A DNA stretch of 64,000 nt from Aurifilum marmelostoma. Lineage: Eukaryota; Ascomycota; Sordariomycetes; Diaporthales; Cryphonectriaceae. The DNA is taken from contig JAMXSV010000010.1 in assembly GCA_027559495.1 (NCBI GenBank), positions 2,108,001 through 2,172,000 of the forward strand. Direction: 5' to 3'. The notes beneath the pieces are model-generated. The model was given only the letters and a program-made list of their open reading frames with translations. It made no database searches and was not told where the DNA came from. A program made the translations under genes and the position numbers. This document shows positions 22,914 through 33,605 of this stretch, in pieces (position 1 is the first letter of the stretch; each line of letters begins with the position of its first letter).

Positions 22914-24136
22914 GGTACTAAATTAGACGCAGACAGTCTGAGCAGAGAGGAGGAGAGTATGATGTAGTTAGTCTAGGCGGCGGAGTAGGAAGGCAAACAA
23001 AGTGAGTCAGGATAGGAATAGATGAACTCCCAAGACGAGAATTGTTTTCCTTTTTGAATAAATTTCCCCTCTCTCCCTACGTCCATTGGGTTCAGTAGGA
23101 GGAAGCCACGTCGCCCTCTCTCTCCATCGTATGTTGTGCGTGGACTTTTATTTGTTTCACCGATTATAATGCCATGTCGCCATGGCACTATAGAGACATA
23201 CTATGTAACCTTGCGTATCTCTCGCGAATACCCTCCTGGAGGGGTTAGGGAAGGGGGGGGGGGGCTAATCATTCTTCCCTGACGCCTTGTTTTGCTCGAC
23301 CCGACCGGATGCTCGGGTGTGGGTCTTGATTGAGGGAAACTAACTATGTCACGGCATCGAGGGTGTGGCTTGAGCCCACTATTGACCGTTTTTGTTTCTC
23401 GAAAAACCTGTCTCTCCTTGTTTTTTTTTTTCTTCTTCTCTCTCTCTTCCCACTCTTTAAGTTGTACCTATGGTAAACATTGTGGAGTCATGGCTACCCG
23501 ATCGGAATCCACTCTGTGACGACCCAGACAGACGGGTACGAGACCCGGTGTGAGATGGCGGATGGAGACCAAAGTGGAAAATCTGGGGAAGTCGTAGCCT
23601 TGTGGTGGGATGCGACGATGATTTTCCGTCAGGCTGTGTAAGTCAGTCCTTGCTTGATTCGGGGGGGGGAGTGGGGGTGGATCGAGAATACAAGTCATGT
23701 CCAGCCAGAGATCCTCCAAGATATGTGATGTGAATTTGATTATAGACAAGTATTCTTCACACATTGATTCTCTTTACTTGCCTTGTTTTTGAAAATATTA
23801 AATCATTGTACAAGGCTTTCTTGAGTTGGTAGACATGGTTGGTTTGTCTATTGTCTTGTTTTGAAAAATTCAAAAAAAGACACACGATGCCAATAATTCA
23901 ACTTTAATCACACAGTCAGGAGGACTGTTCAAATTCAAAACAGAGTTTTTTTTTTTTGTCAATTAAATTGATTAATCACTTTTCCAAGGCATGAGTGAGT
24001 CCTCCTTTTAAAGTATTCTTACAATGAAAGATAACCTCGTGGGGGGCCGTTCATAATACAAGTCCAATAATATTCCATCAAAGTTCAAATCCATTTGGGT
24101 TTCCTTATCTCCGTCAATCATATAAACTCACCACTG
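22914..24136. other. Aldolase upstream region
   Basis: About 1.2 kb, increasingly AT-rich toward 24000. It holds the aldolase promoter and the 3' end of the MFS transporter. Notable short sites are an inverted repeat ACCCGA-N8-TCGGGT at 23299-23318 and the palindrome CCGATCGG at 23498-23505. There is a G10 run near 23255 and a T11 run near 23421. No gene is supported. Confidence 0.5.
23498..23505. promoter_or_regulatory. CCGATCGG palindrome, candidate regulator site
   Basis: A perfect 8-bp palindrome (CCG-AT-CGG) 585 bp upstream of the aldolase start. The same 8-mer recurs in the transporter/dehydrogenase divergent promoter at 26608-26615, and a 7/8 match lies upstream of the cyclase at 31981-31988. 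CGG triplets are the usual half-sites of Zn2Cys6 proteins, and one is encoded in this cluster. A single 8-mer can easily occur by chance, so this is only a candidate. Confidence 0.2.
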
Positions 24137-25976
24137 TCACTCTGCCTGCACCTCCTTCTCCTCCATGTGGACCGCCTTGTCCGCCGGCTCGCAGCCCTTG
24201 GTGTCGGCCAGTGCGGACTCGAGGGCGTCCGACTCGAACCTGCCGCGCCTGGCCCACTGGGTCCCGGCCACGACGGGCCTGGTCTTGTAGAATATGGCGT
24301 CGATCTGCTCGAGCCGCCTGCCCGAGGTCTCCGGGTAGAACAGGTAGATGAAGGGGACGAAGGCGAAGTTGAAGATGGTGAAGATCAGGTAGCCCTTCCA
24401 GCCCTGGCTGGACATGGTGCTCGGGGTCATCATGACGGTGGCAAAGTTCCACAGCCAGTTGGACGAGGTGGAGACGGCGTTGCCCTTGGAGCGGAGGTGC
24501 AGGGGCATGATCTCTGCGCAGTACAGCCAGGGGATGGCGAGCCAGCCGACGGCGAAGAAGGTGTAGTACAGGAAGAAGGCGATGATGACCACGACCGAGG
24601 CCCCGAAGCTGCCGGAGCGGATGCCCAGGGCCATGGCCAGGAAGCAGCAGCCCATGCCGAGCGCGCCCAGCATCAGGCAGCCCCGCTTGCCGAGGCGGTG
24701 GATGATGAGGGGCGGGAGCAGGGCCGAGGCCATGTACCACAGGCCGTTGAAGCCCGAGAGCAGGAGGGACAGGTTGTGGGAGAGGCCCACCGAGGTCTCG
24801 AAGAGGTAGCTGATGTAGTAGCCGATGGAGCACACGCCGCTGAGCATGACCATGGCCATGAGCCACCACGCCAGGCACACGCGCCGCAGGTTCTGGGTCT
24901 CGCGGTGGCTGGTGAACAGCTCCGCCCACCCGACGGACCTGGAGATGCTCTCGAGCTCGATGGCCTCGTTGATCATCCGGATCTCGGTCTGCACCTCGTC
25001 GTCGTCCCGGTCCGCGGTGCCGTGCATCCTGAGCAGCACGCTGACGGCCTCGCCCGCGCGGCTGTGCGACATGAGCCAGCGCGGCGACTCGGGCATCACG
25101 GGCAGGATGGCCAGCAGGAGCGCGGCAAAGATCATCTGCGCCCCCGTCGAGAAGCGCCACTCGAGGGCGCCGCCCGCGTACGAGAGGCCGTAGTTGACCC
25201 AGTAGGCCGTGCTGGCGCCGAAGCAGACCAGGAGGTACTGGAAGGAGCCGAACTTCTCGCGGGTCCGGGCCGGGAGGGCCTCGGCCTGCCAGATGGGGAT
25301 GATGGACGTGTTGAGGCCCGTGCCGACGCCGCTGACGATGCGGCCCACGATGAACTGGGGGATGCCGTAGGCTGCCGTCTGCAGGACCGCCCCGATGATG
25401 ACGAGGCACGTCCCGAAGTAGATGGGCTTCTTGCGGCCGAACCTCTCGCTGAAGACGAAGCTCACGAGGCAGCCTGTGGATTGTTTGATATGGTTGATTT
25501 TCCCCCTATGAGTCAGTCTGGACTACTTATCCACTTTGTTTTGTGCCAAGAGTGATGGGGGACCCCCCGTTGTGTGTGGATCAGTGGCCCCGGAGATGGC
25601 TCCAGAGCCTGGAGAGACTGACCTGCTAGACATCCCAACTCGTACACAGAAGTCACAAAGCCCTGCATAAACGTTGTGGGCTGGTCCATCTGTCGCAAAA
25701 AGTCATCTGCGAGCAGGACTCCCGACATGAATCCTGTTGATGGTGGTGGTGGTGGTGGTCACAGGTCAGTCAGTACGTCGACGGCCTCGAACCCACACGA
25801 GATATCATCATCGCCTAACCCCCTTCTCTTTTTCTCTCTCCCTCTCTCTCTCACTTTGTACAGTGCTGCAGGTAAACTCGATATCTAGACATACCTTGAT
25901 CGTATCCATAGAGAAGGTAACTAACTCCACAGCAGATGGTGAAGACCACCCTCAAGACCAAACCTTGAAGAGCCAT
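24137..25976 (-). CDS. MFS sugar transporter in the catabolic cluster
   Basis: Sugar-porter family permease, three exons: 25895-25976, 25623-25733 and 24137-25473. Introns are 25734-25894 and 25474-25622, both phase 1, giving 509 aa. Start is the first Met of MALQGLVLRVVF. TM1 carries YLLYGYDQGFMSGVLL, restored by splicing. Exon 2 and 3 join as YELGCLAGCLVSFVFSERFGRKK, the loop 2-3 G-R-K motif. PESPRWL and PETSGRRLEQID mark the TM6 and TM12 ends. The TM7 region reads SGVCSIGYYISYLFE rather than the usual QQ-G-N, so it belongs to a branch away from classical hexose carriers. It is divergent from the hydroxyacid dehydrogenase across a 1.27 kb intergenic region and is likely to import the substrate handled by its neighbours. 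Confidence 0.93.
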
Positions 25977-26598
25977 GGTTGTTTGTTGTAGCTGCCGTTG
26001 TTGTCGTCGTCGTCGTTCATGCAGGTCTGACTTTACAATTTGGTTGTAAAGGGGTGGTGACGTGTGGTTGGCTGGTTTCGGAAGATATGCTTTCCAGCGG
26101 CGGTGTGTGGAGATGGAGAGAGAGAGAGATAGATAGATAGTGGGAGAGCCAGACAAAAGACACAATAGAAGAGAGCAGAGAGAGAGAGAGAGAGAGAGAC
26201 CTCCCCCCGCCCGACTGTTCCTTCAGCAGGCTTCCACACTCCCGGTGGATTTTCGATGGGACCGCCCAAGAATTATACAAAGTGCCTATCTATCTACTCT
26301 CGTCTGAGGAACGATGATCAAGGACGTGAATTGATCAAAAGGATTATTGCACGGTGGTTGAAGGAAGCCAACCCCCAAAACCATCCTAGGCCTTCTTCTC
26401 AACTTCCCGGCCAGCAACAGTTTCTCTCCATCCTCTATCCTCCCATGGGGCAGCCTAATTCTCAGCTTCGAGAATCGCGAGTCAGCCATGGTCTCAAAAA
26501 TCCCCGCCGGCCCCGTGGGGTCGGCTATTCGGAGGGCCTTGACCTTCGTCGTATGCTGTGACTCCCAGGGTCGTGTGCAGGTACTTACTCTGGAGCTC

Positions 26599-26616
26599 AG
26601 CCGATAGCCGATCGGG
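26599..26616. promoter_or_regulatory. Tandem AGCCGAT heptamers with CCGATCGG, candidate operator
   Basis: AGCCGAT is repeated exactly twice (26599-26605 and 26606-26612), and the second copy runs into the palindrome CCGATCGG (26608-26615). The reverse-orientation partner TCGGCTAT lies about 80 bp upstream at 26521-26528. Such repeated CGG half-sites in a divergent promoter next to a Zn2Cys6 gene are what a pathway-specific regulator would use. No expression or binding evidence is available. Confidence 0.3.
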
Positions 26617-26645
26617 TATGTTGGACTGAGGGGCGCCTCTCTCTG

Positions 26646-26679
<34 letters not shown>

Positions 26680-26865
26680 TGTAGTATTCTCCTCCTACAG
26701 TTGGGCTTGTTAGACCAGCCGACTCAAAAAGAGGCCGTGTCCGCATGCATCGGCAGAAGAATGATGCTACTGACTTTACTGGGCTGCACTACTAAACCCC
26801 TCCTCCTCCTCTCTCCCTTATTTGAGTACTTAAGTAAGTAGTAGTCATCAATGGTCTTGTCTCCA

Positions 26866-26880
26866 CTCCCGGTTCCGGAG
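26866..26880. promoter_or_regulatory. Dyad with CGG-N2-CCG core
   Basis: The stretch CTCCCGGTTCCGGAG is a near-perfect dyad containing inverted CGG triplets two bases apart. It lies 362 bp upstream of the dehydrogenase start and about 890 bp upstream of the transporter start. It is a plausible but unproven Zn2Cys6 half-site pair. Confidence 0.2.
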
Positions 26881-27241
26881 CCAGGTTTAATTAGGGCGCG
26901 CCGAAGGATCGGGACAATTAACGACGTCCGAAAGACGACGGCGCCACCACACGAGGAGCAACTAACTCTCCTCTTCATCCCCTCTCTCGGGATATCAAAT
27001 TGGGACATACATAACCTTGAGTTTATGTTTTGACATTTCTGTAGATGATTTATAATATCGTGGTTTGCTAAGAAAGAAAAACCAAGAGAGAAACTGGAAA
27101 CCTTTTAATCTTTCTGGTGTTGTCTTTCCCTTTTTTTTTATTTTATTGATTGCACCATATTCTACTATCCATATCACATTCTTGTTTATTTTGGGAGTAA
27201 ATAAAGGCACGTATAGCATATAAAAACAAAACACACTCGTC

Positions 27242-28283
27242 ATGTCCTCCAGACCAATCGTGCTCCACCTCGGAGACCCCATCAGGTACAACACAGAGCT
27301 CTACGCCCAGCTCGCCTCCCGGTTCACCATCATCAACCCGTCCCTGGAGGAACGCCAGCGCCCAGCCTTCCTGGCCGCCCTCAGGGACAAGAGATGGGGG
27401 CGACTTCAGCGCCATCATGCGGCCCTGGTGGGGCACGGGGGGCGAGATGGGCCGCTGGGACGCAGAGCTCATCCCCCTGCTGCCCCGCTCCGTCCGCGTG
27501 TTCGCCTCCGCCGGCGCGGGCTACGACTGGGCCGACGTGGACGTCCTGGCCCAGCACGGGATCCTCTACTGCAACGGGGCCGCCGCGTCGTCCGAGGCCG
27601 TCGCCGACATGGCCATCTGGCACATCATCAGCGTGTTCCGCAACATGCAGTGGACGGCCTCGGCGGCCCGGTCCAACGACCCGGACACCTTCCTGGACGC
27701 ACACCTCAACGCGCAGTTCACGGCGCACAACCCCAGGGGCCACACGCTGGGCATCATCGGGCTGGGCAACATCGGGTACAAGATCGCGGCCAAGGCCCAC
27801 GCCGCGTTCGGGATGCGGATCATCTACCACGATGTGATATCCAAGCCGGCGGACCAGGAGAGGGCCGTGGGGGCGCGCAGGTGCGGGACGCTGGACGAGC
27901 TGCTGGCCGAGGCGGACTGCACGGTGGTCGCGGCGCCGTCACAGGCCGGCGGGCGCAGGGTGATCGGCCGGGAGCAGGTCGGCCGGATGAAGAAGGGGTC
28001 GAGGCTGGTGAACATCGCGCGGGGCAGCCTGGTGAGCGAGGAGGCGGTGGCGGACGCGCTCGAGTCGGGCCACCTGTCTGCGGTGGGGCTGGACGTGTTC
28101 GAGAACGAGCCCGTGCCGAGCCCCCGCCTGACGGGGAACAGGCGGGCCATGCTGACCTGCCACACGGCCGGGGGCGCGCTGGACACGACGGTCGGGTTCG
28201 AGAAGCTGTCGATGCAGAACGTGCTGGCGGTGCTGAGCGGGGAGCAGCCGCTGACGCCGGTGAACAAGCACCTGCTCGAGTGA
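27242..28283 (+). CDS. D-isomer-specific 2-hydroxyacid dehydrogenase; one indel at a G run
   Basis: NAD(P)H-dependent interconversion of a D-2-hydroxy acid and its 2-oxo acid; closest in style to fungal D-mandelate-dehydrogenase/hydroxypyruvate-reductase-like proteins. The frame starting MSSRPIVLHLGDPIRYN breaks at G5 27396-27400. With four G it reads LRDKRWGDFSAIMRPWW and continues to the stop at 28281-28283, giving 346 aa with no intron. Visible motifs are the Rossmann GIIGLGNIG, the catalytic Arg in LVNIARGSLVS, Glu in GLDVFENEP and His in LTCHTAGG, so all catalytic residues are present. As assembled, the first frame is a truncated shadow. It is divergent from the sugar transporter and convergent with the Zn2Cys6 regulator (186 bp between the stops), supporting membership of the cluster. 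Confidence 0.88.
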
Positions 28284-28380
28284 CGACGACGACACATTGG
28301 ACGAGTGACAAGAGAGAGACATATATATATTTATACATATATATATATATAGTGTGTTGAAGAATCATCCATCGTCTCCT

Positions 28381-28412
<32 letters not shown>

Positions 28413-28469
28413 TTCTTCATCAATCATAATCAGATGCTCGTCCTAAAATTCTCTCTCTCCACATCACAA
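28284..28469. repeat. Convergent 3' region with (AT)n and (CTT)n microsatellites
   Basis: A 186-bp gap between two converging stops, made mostly of an AT tract (about 28320-28352) and a (CTT)n tract (about 28381-28417). The AT-rich stretch may serve 3' end formation of the dehydrogenase. Confidence 0.7.
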
Positions 28470-30812
28470 TCACACGATGGCAAAACACCTGTTAAAGATG
28501 GCGTGCATGACAGACCGTATGTCCACCCTGGCCTTCTGCTGGTCCTGCCGGAGCTGCACCTCCTCGAGCACCTGGGCCGTGATCCTTGCGTTCCCGGCCA
28601 CCTTCTCCATGCGCAGGATCTGGCTCGAGATCCAGGCCCGCTCCTCGACGTCCTGCTCCTCGGACCCCAGCATCAGCAGCGGCCACAGCATGTTCACGGG
28701 CAGCGCGTCGCCGTGGTCGAGGCCCTCGACGATCAGCCTGGCCAGCCTCCTGATCTGGTGCAGGGCGTCCTGGGCCTCGCTGGTGAGGGGGAAGGTCTTG
28801 TACACGACCCGGTGCAGGTGGATCTTGCTGGCGTAGTAGTTGGACAGGTAGGTCCGGAACGCCCGGGTGATGACAAAGGCCAGGTGCGCCGACACGTGCG
28901 GGGGCGTCAGCTTGCCGGCCACGGCAAAGTCCATCAGCGGCGGCCGCTGGTCGTACAGCCTGCGCAGGTCCACGGCGATGGCCTGGCCCATGTTCATGAC
29001 CTCGGTCTCGTCCTCGACGGTGCCCCGGGAGCGGTGCCACGGGTCGATCTTGGAGATGCGGCCCATGAAGCTCTGCACCTTCTGGAAGAAGACGATGCCC
29101 GGCTGGTAGAGCACCTGGAACAGGGCGTCCTCGATGTCCCCCGGCGCCATGTCGTCCTTGCCGCCGCCGCCGCCACCACCCTCCGCGGTGGTGGTGGCGG
29201 CGGCGGCGGCGGCGGCGTCCTTGAGGATGTTGGGCGAGCCGGCGTCGACGAGCAGGGTCTCGTCGTCCTTGGAGAGGAAGAGCCCCTCCCCGCCGGCGGA
29301 CACGGCCCGGGCGTCGAGCAGGCGGATCCAGAGGAGGAACTGCTTCTCGGTGGTGGTGAAGGTGTCCTTGTCGCCGTGCTCAAAGATGTTGTGGGCCCGC
29401 TTGAGGTTCGAGTGCGCGGCCTCGATCCGGTCCTCGATGATGTCGATGTAGCTGAGGAAGAACAGGGTCGCCAGCAGGTTGGTGCGGTGCCCGCCGGGCC
29501 TGGACAGCGCCCTGGGGTCCTGCTCGTCGCACGCCGTCACCTCGGCCGTGGCGTTCTGGTAGTGGTCCTGCTGGCTCGACATCCACGCCCCGTCGCCGCG
29601 GCACAGCATCAGGTTCGCAAAGGCCAGCACCGCCCAGCGCACGATCCTGGACGAGCTCGACATGCCCACCAGGACCTGCCGCATCGCCAGCCAGTTCTTC
29701 TGCGTCTCCACCTCGGCCAGGATCGGAGGCGTCACGGCCTGCGAGAAGTAGTCCATCAGCCGGTGGTTCTCCGCCACGGCCGTCTCCGAGAAGCCGAGCA
29801 GGTTGGGGTGGTCTGTCTGGCTGCTCGTGTCGGGCACCGTCGAGGGCTCCGAGACGCCCGTGGGCATCGAGAGAAACCCTGACTGCGACCCAGACCCGAT
29901 ATTCGGCGGCGAGAAGGACGAAGAATCGATAGTGCCCGCGGAGACGATCGTCCGGTCGCCGCCGTCAGTCTCCACGGTAGACACCCCGTCCAGGCCCGCC
30001 GCCGGTGTCGCTGCCGTCCTGTCCGCGCCGGGAACCCCAGGAGGAGCAACAGCAGTGGCGGCGGCAGCAGCAGCAGCAGCAGCCGCGGCGGTGGGATCTG
30101 GACCCAGCTGCTGCCAGACGTTGTCGGTGCCGATGTCCCACATGAAGCTTGCGTAGTCGAACAGCTGGTTGACGGCATGCAGAGGTGGCGTCTGGAACAG
30201 AGGGCCGTTGGACGAGGGTTCTGACTCGGGCACGGGCGTCCTCATCAAGGTCGCACTGCTCCCGCTGTCCTGGATGCTCTCTGTCCCTCCTGCTCCTGTT
30301 GCTGCCCCTCCTGATCCCGACCCAGCAGGACGGTTGCGCTGTCCCACAATGGCAAGGTGCCACTTACACTCCAGGTTGAGGCGCTCACAGTGGCTACATC
30401 GTGGCCTCTGCTCGTCACACTTGACTTTTCTCCGCCTGCAGCAGACAGGAGAGAAGGAGGAGAGAGATGCTCGTCAGCACATTGATGTTCACTTTGCTGA
30501 GTGTTGTTGTATTTTCCCCACCCCTGGGCCCGGTACAAGAAGAAGAAGAAGGAGGAGGAGGATGAAAAAGAACCATCGAGACACACACACACACACATAA
30601 AGACACACACAAAGCAAGATTAGTTGAAAAAAAAAAAAAAAAAAAAAGGCAACTAATGACGAGTGCTCATCATGCAACATCATCATCACCAGTGGTAATC
30701 CTTACTTGCACGTGAGACATCCCAGTCTCGAGCGGATGGACGAGCGGTTGCTCAGTCGAGCGGAGCCATGCCGGTTTCCGGAGGGCCCTGCTGCGTGATG
30801 CGACGACGACAT
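28470..30812 (-). CDS. Zn2Cys6 fungal transcription factor
   Basis: Nuclear regulator with an N-terminal zinc binuclear cluster and a fungal-specific middle domain. Two exons: 30706-30812 and 28470-30435 (intron 30436-30705, phase 2, gtaagg...ctgcag), giving 690 aa starting MSSSHHAAGPS. The splice joins the cluster: GCLTC-KRRKVK-C-DEQRPR-C-SH-C-ERLNLE-C, spacing C2C6C6C2C6C. A poly-Ala run (about 30060-30085) and a long linker precede the middle homology region (HRTNLLATLFFLSYIDIIED, HVSAHLAFVITRAFRTYLS, LPVNMLWPLLMLGSE). The gene sits between the dehydrogenase and the cyclase and is the obvious candidate pathway regulator. The intron holds a 21-base A run. A CAG/CAA tract (30842-30897) lies just upstream of the start in the probable 5' leader. 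Confidence 0.93.
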
Positions 30813-30841
30813 CCGTTGCAAAAGCCCGCCCGCTGGGCGAG

Positions 30842-30872
<31 letters not shown>

Positions 30873-32519
30873 GCAGCAACAACAACAACAACAACAAATG
30901 ACACTCTGACAGGACGCGAGCGTTTTTGGCAGGTCAGGGGGGGTGGGTGTGTGTGTGTGGATACACCCGTTAGACGCCCATCGAGGCGAGTATGTAACTG
31001 TTTTTTTTTTTTTTTTTTTTTTGCCTTGTCTCCTCCCTCTCTGGCTGGCTGGCTGGCTGGCTGGCTCTCTCGCTCTCTGGCTCTCTGTCTCGTCGTCGGC
31101 TCGCAAAAGTTGGTCGGATGCACGCCCGTCAATGCTCGGTCTAGGTCGTGGCGGGGGCGGCGCGGCGGAGAAAAAAAAAAAAAAAAAAAAAAAAGAGGGC
31201 TGGGGGGGGGGGGAGAATCTCTATTAGATGTCTCAAGATAATACAATAAAATATCAAAAAAAAAAAAAAAATAATAACAACAATAATAATAATTGAACAA
31301 AGGATCGCGAGTCAAGAGGAAGAGTAGCAAGTTGCAGATAAACTCCGGCTCGGATGCTCCCCGCAGTCTTGTTCTCTTTCTCTCTTCTCTCACACACACA
31401 CACTCTCTCTCTTTGTCTGTCTTTTTGTCCCAGCTATAAGAAAGGTGGGAATCTTATTCCCAGCGTCTTAGTGCTTGCATGCGTGTAAGTAGTACGTGTG
31501 TGCGTGGGCGTGCGCGTCCGGGGTAGAGAGGGGAGAAAAAAAAAAGAAAACCAGGGGGCCCAAATCCCGGGGAGCGGTGGAGGCGGTCTGAACACTTTTG
31601 TCTCCTCCCTCTTGTGTCTCCCCCCCCCCCCCTCTCTCTCTCCCAATTCTCTATTTCTCCTTCGTCCGGGTGTCAGGGGTTATATTAATGTCCGCGGAAT
31701 GCCGTGGGTCCTGATATCTATTGTGGTGTGGCTGGCCCGGGGTGTTTTTTTTTTTTTCGTCTTTGCTGTCTTATTTCCATTCTTTTTTTTTTTTTTTTTT
31801 TGCCCTCCAGATTTCTTTCTGGCTAGGGAGGACAGACAGTGCAAACCATAAACGGGATTTGCGTCTTTGCTTACCATGCAAGCCTGGGGAATGAGACTTG
31901 AAGCGTCATGCAAGTCTCTGGCATTCTTTTAGTAAAACCTTACTTTCTTCCCTGCATTCAGCCGACGGCCGGCACAGATGCCGATCGCATCCTACTCCGG
32001 AAACCCCTACCTCTTCTTACCCAAACTAATCTCCTGGTGGCATGACTGGTCGAGTACTAAAATCCTGTGTGGTTCGTTGCATGTGAGGAGGAGGTGTGAG
32101 TGGGTGTGTCGAGAGCAAGGTGTGTGTGTGAGAGAGAGTGTGTGTGGGAGTGTGTGGGAGTGTGTGTGTGTGAGATCGTGGATGCATGTGTTGGCCACTT
32201 CAAGGGTGGATCAGATAGGATAGGACAGGACAGGACAAGGTGTAACCTCGTCCTCAGTTTACCCCTCTCCTCCTCCTCCTCCTCCTCCTCCTCCTCGGCG
32301 GGAGCACTCGTCCTGACTTCACGTTGTAGGTGTATAATAGCTCCCTCATATCTGACTCCTCTTAATGCACAAGGGCCCCCCCCCCCCCCCTTGTGCGGTT
32401 GTGCCGGCTGCCGCAAGTGCTGAATCCTTTTTGTTCCCACGACGCCAGAATAGGGAAAAAGGCAAGAAAAAAGAAAGAGAGAAAAAAGAAGAAAAAAAAA
32501 GGAAACAGTCTTTCCAATA
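30813..32519. other. Divergent promoter region of regulator and cyclase, simple-repeat-rich
   Basis: About 1.7 kb. It contains CAG/CAA triplets (30842-30897), T22 near 31001-31022, (TGGC)n at 31041-31066, A24 near 31171-31194, T runs near 31745 and 31785, TG/GA tracts (32120-32172) and (CTC)n (about 32266-32296). A candidate CCGATCG site lies at 31981-31987 and a CCG-A-CGG-CCGG cluster at 31962-31972. Open frames are low-complexity products of these repeats. Confidence 0.5.
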
Positions 32520-33605
32520 ATGATGGCGCCACCACATCCGTCATCCTCGTCATCATCATCATCATCATCATCAACAACATCGCCACATCTGCCACCGAGA
32601 CCATCCTTCGACGAGCTGCCGCTGGACAGGTCCGGCCCTCCCGGCAACGCCTGGGGCCTCTACGGGCAGGACGATGTCCTGGGCGCCCTGAACCTCCTCA
32701 CCCCAGAGGTCGTCGCCCGGGCCGCCCGCGAGAACATCCAGACGGGCCAGCGCGTCGCCCTGGACTGGCAGCTGGACAGGCCCTCGCGCCCCAGCTTTGG
32801 CCGCCCGGCCTTCCGGTGGACCCTGCAGCCCAGCCAGGCGGGGCTCCTCGTCAACGACGACCACCTCAGCTTCAACACCCAGTGCAGCAGCCAGTGGGAC
32901 GGGTTCCGCCACTTTGGCTACCAGGAGGCGAGGCGCTTCTACGGGGGCCGCACCCAGGACGACCTCGAGGCCTCGCCCGTTCTGGGCATAGACGCGTGGG
33001 CGGCCAGCGGTGGAATTGTGGGACGCGGTGTGCTGTTGGACTATGTGTCCTTCTGTGAGAGGCGGCACATGACCGTCGACGCCCTGGCCAGCGCCTCCAT
33101 CCCGCTGGCGCACCTCCAGGCCATGGCCCGGGAGGCCGAGGTGGAGTTCCGCCCGGGGGATATCCTATTTATCCGGTGCGGTTTCACAAGGGCCTACAAC
33201 GCCCTCGACCACGCTGCCCAGGCTGCCCTCCCGGACAGGCCGACGCCAGACTTTCTCGGCGTCGAGCCATCCAAGGACACCCTGCGCTGGCTCTGGGACT
33301 GCGGCTTCGCCGCTGTCGCCGGGGACGCCCCCAGCTTCGAGCAGGCCCCCGTCGAGGGCCAGTACGCCGCCCTGGGCCGCCACGCCTGGGCCGGCGAGCC
33401 CTGGGAGCACGACATGAGATGTGGCGGCCTGTTGCACCAGTGGCTGCTGGCCGGCTGGGGCCTGCCCATCGGCGAGATGTTTGACCTCGAGGAGCTGAGC
33501 GCCCGCTGCAGGGAGCTGCGCCGCTGGACCTTCTTCCTCTCCAGCGTGCCTCTGAACGTCCCGCGCGGCGTGGCAAGCCCGCCTAATGCTGTCGCTATTT
33601 TTTGA
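32520..33605 (+). CDS. Cyclase / kynurenine-formamidase-like metal hydrolase (PF04199 type)
   Basis: Single exon, 361 aa. A low-complexity Ser/Thr start is encoded by a (TCA) microsatellite, followed by the family's opening ELPLDRSGPPGNAWGLYGQDDVLGALN-type region. The metal-site region reads NTQCSSQWDGFRHFGYQ, in which W-D-G-x-x-H replaces the bacterial H-x-G-T-H-x-D pattern, as is usual for the fungal branch. Also present are RGVLLDYVSFCE, RPGDILFIRCGF, AAVAGDAPSFEQAP and a C-terminal HQWLLAGWGLPIGEMFDL. The family hydrolyses amides or lactone-like bonds using a divalent metal; the substrate is unknown here. It is divergent from the Zn2Cys6 regulator. A lactonase/amidase step would fit a sugar-acid or aromatic-acid route with the aldolase and dehydrogenase. 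Confidence 0.88.
   Translation: MMAPPHPSSSSSSSSSSSTTSPHLPPRPSFDELPLDRSGPPGNAWGLYGQDDVLGALNLLTPEVVARAARENIQTGQRVALDWQLDRPSRPSFGRPAFRWTLQPSQAGLLVNDDHLSFNTQCSSQWDGFRHFGYQEARRFYGGRTQDDLEASPVLGIDAWAASGGIVGRGVLLDYVSFCERRHMTVDALASASIPLAHLQAMAREAEVEFRPGDILFIRCGFTRAYNALDHAAQAALPDRPTPDFLGVEPSKDTLRWLWDCGFAAVAGDAPSFEQAPVEGQYAALGRHAWAGEPWEHDMRCGGLLHQWLLAGWGLPIGEMFDLEELSARCRELRRWTFFLSSVPLNVPRGVASPPNAVAIF

Larger units (their letters stand above)
25977..27241. other. Divergent promoter region of transporter and dehydrogenase
   Basis: About 1.27 kb shared by the minus-strand transporter and plus-strand dehydrogenase. It contains a (GA)n tract at about 26177-26199, adjacent (CT)n and (GT)n tracts at about 26647-26678, the tandem AGCCGAT heptamers at 26599-26612 and a dyad with CGG-TT-CCG centred near 26873. 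No coding sequence is supported. Confidence 0.55.

Noticed and set aside
24095..25555. 486-codon open frame on the plus strand
   Set aside because: Exact antisense shadow of the MFS transporter; composition (Gly/Asp/Val/His-rich) is typical of the complement of GC-rich coding sequence.
28434..29882. 482-codon plus-strand frame
   Set aside because: Antisense shadow of the Zn2Cys6 regulator exon 2, which has an unambiguous domain match.
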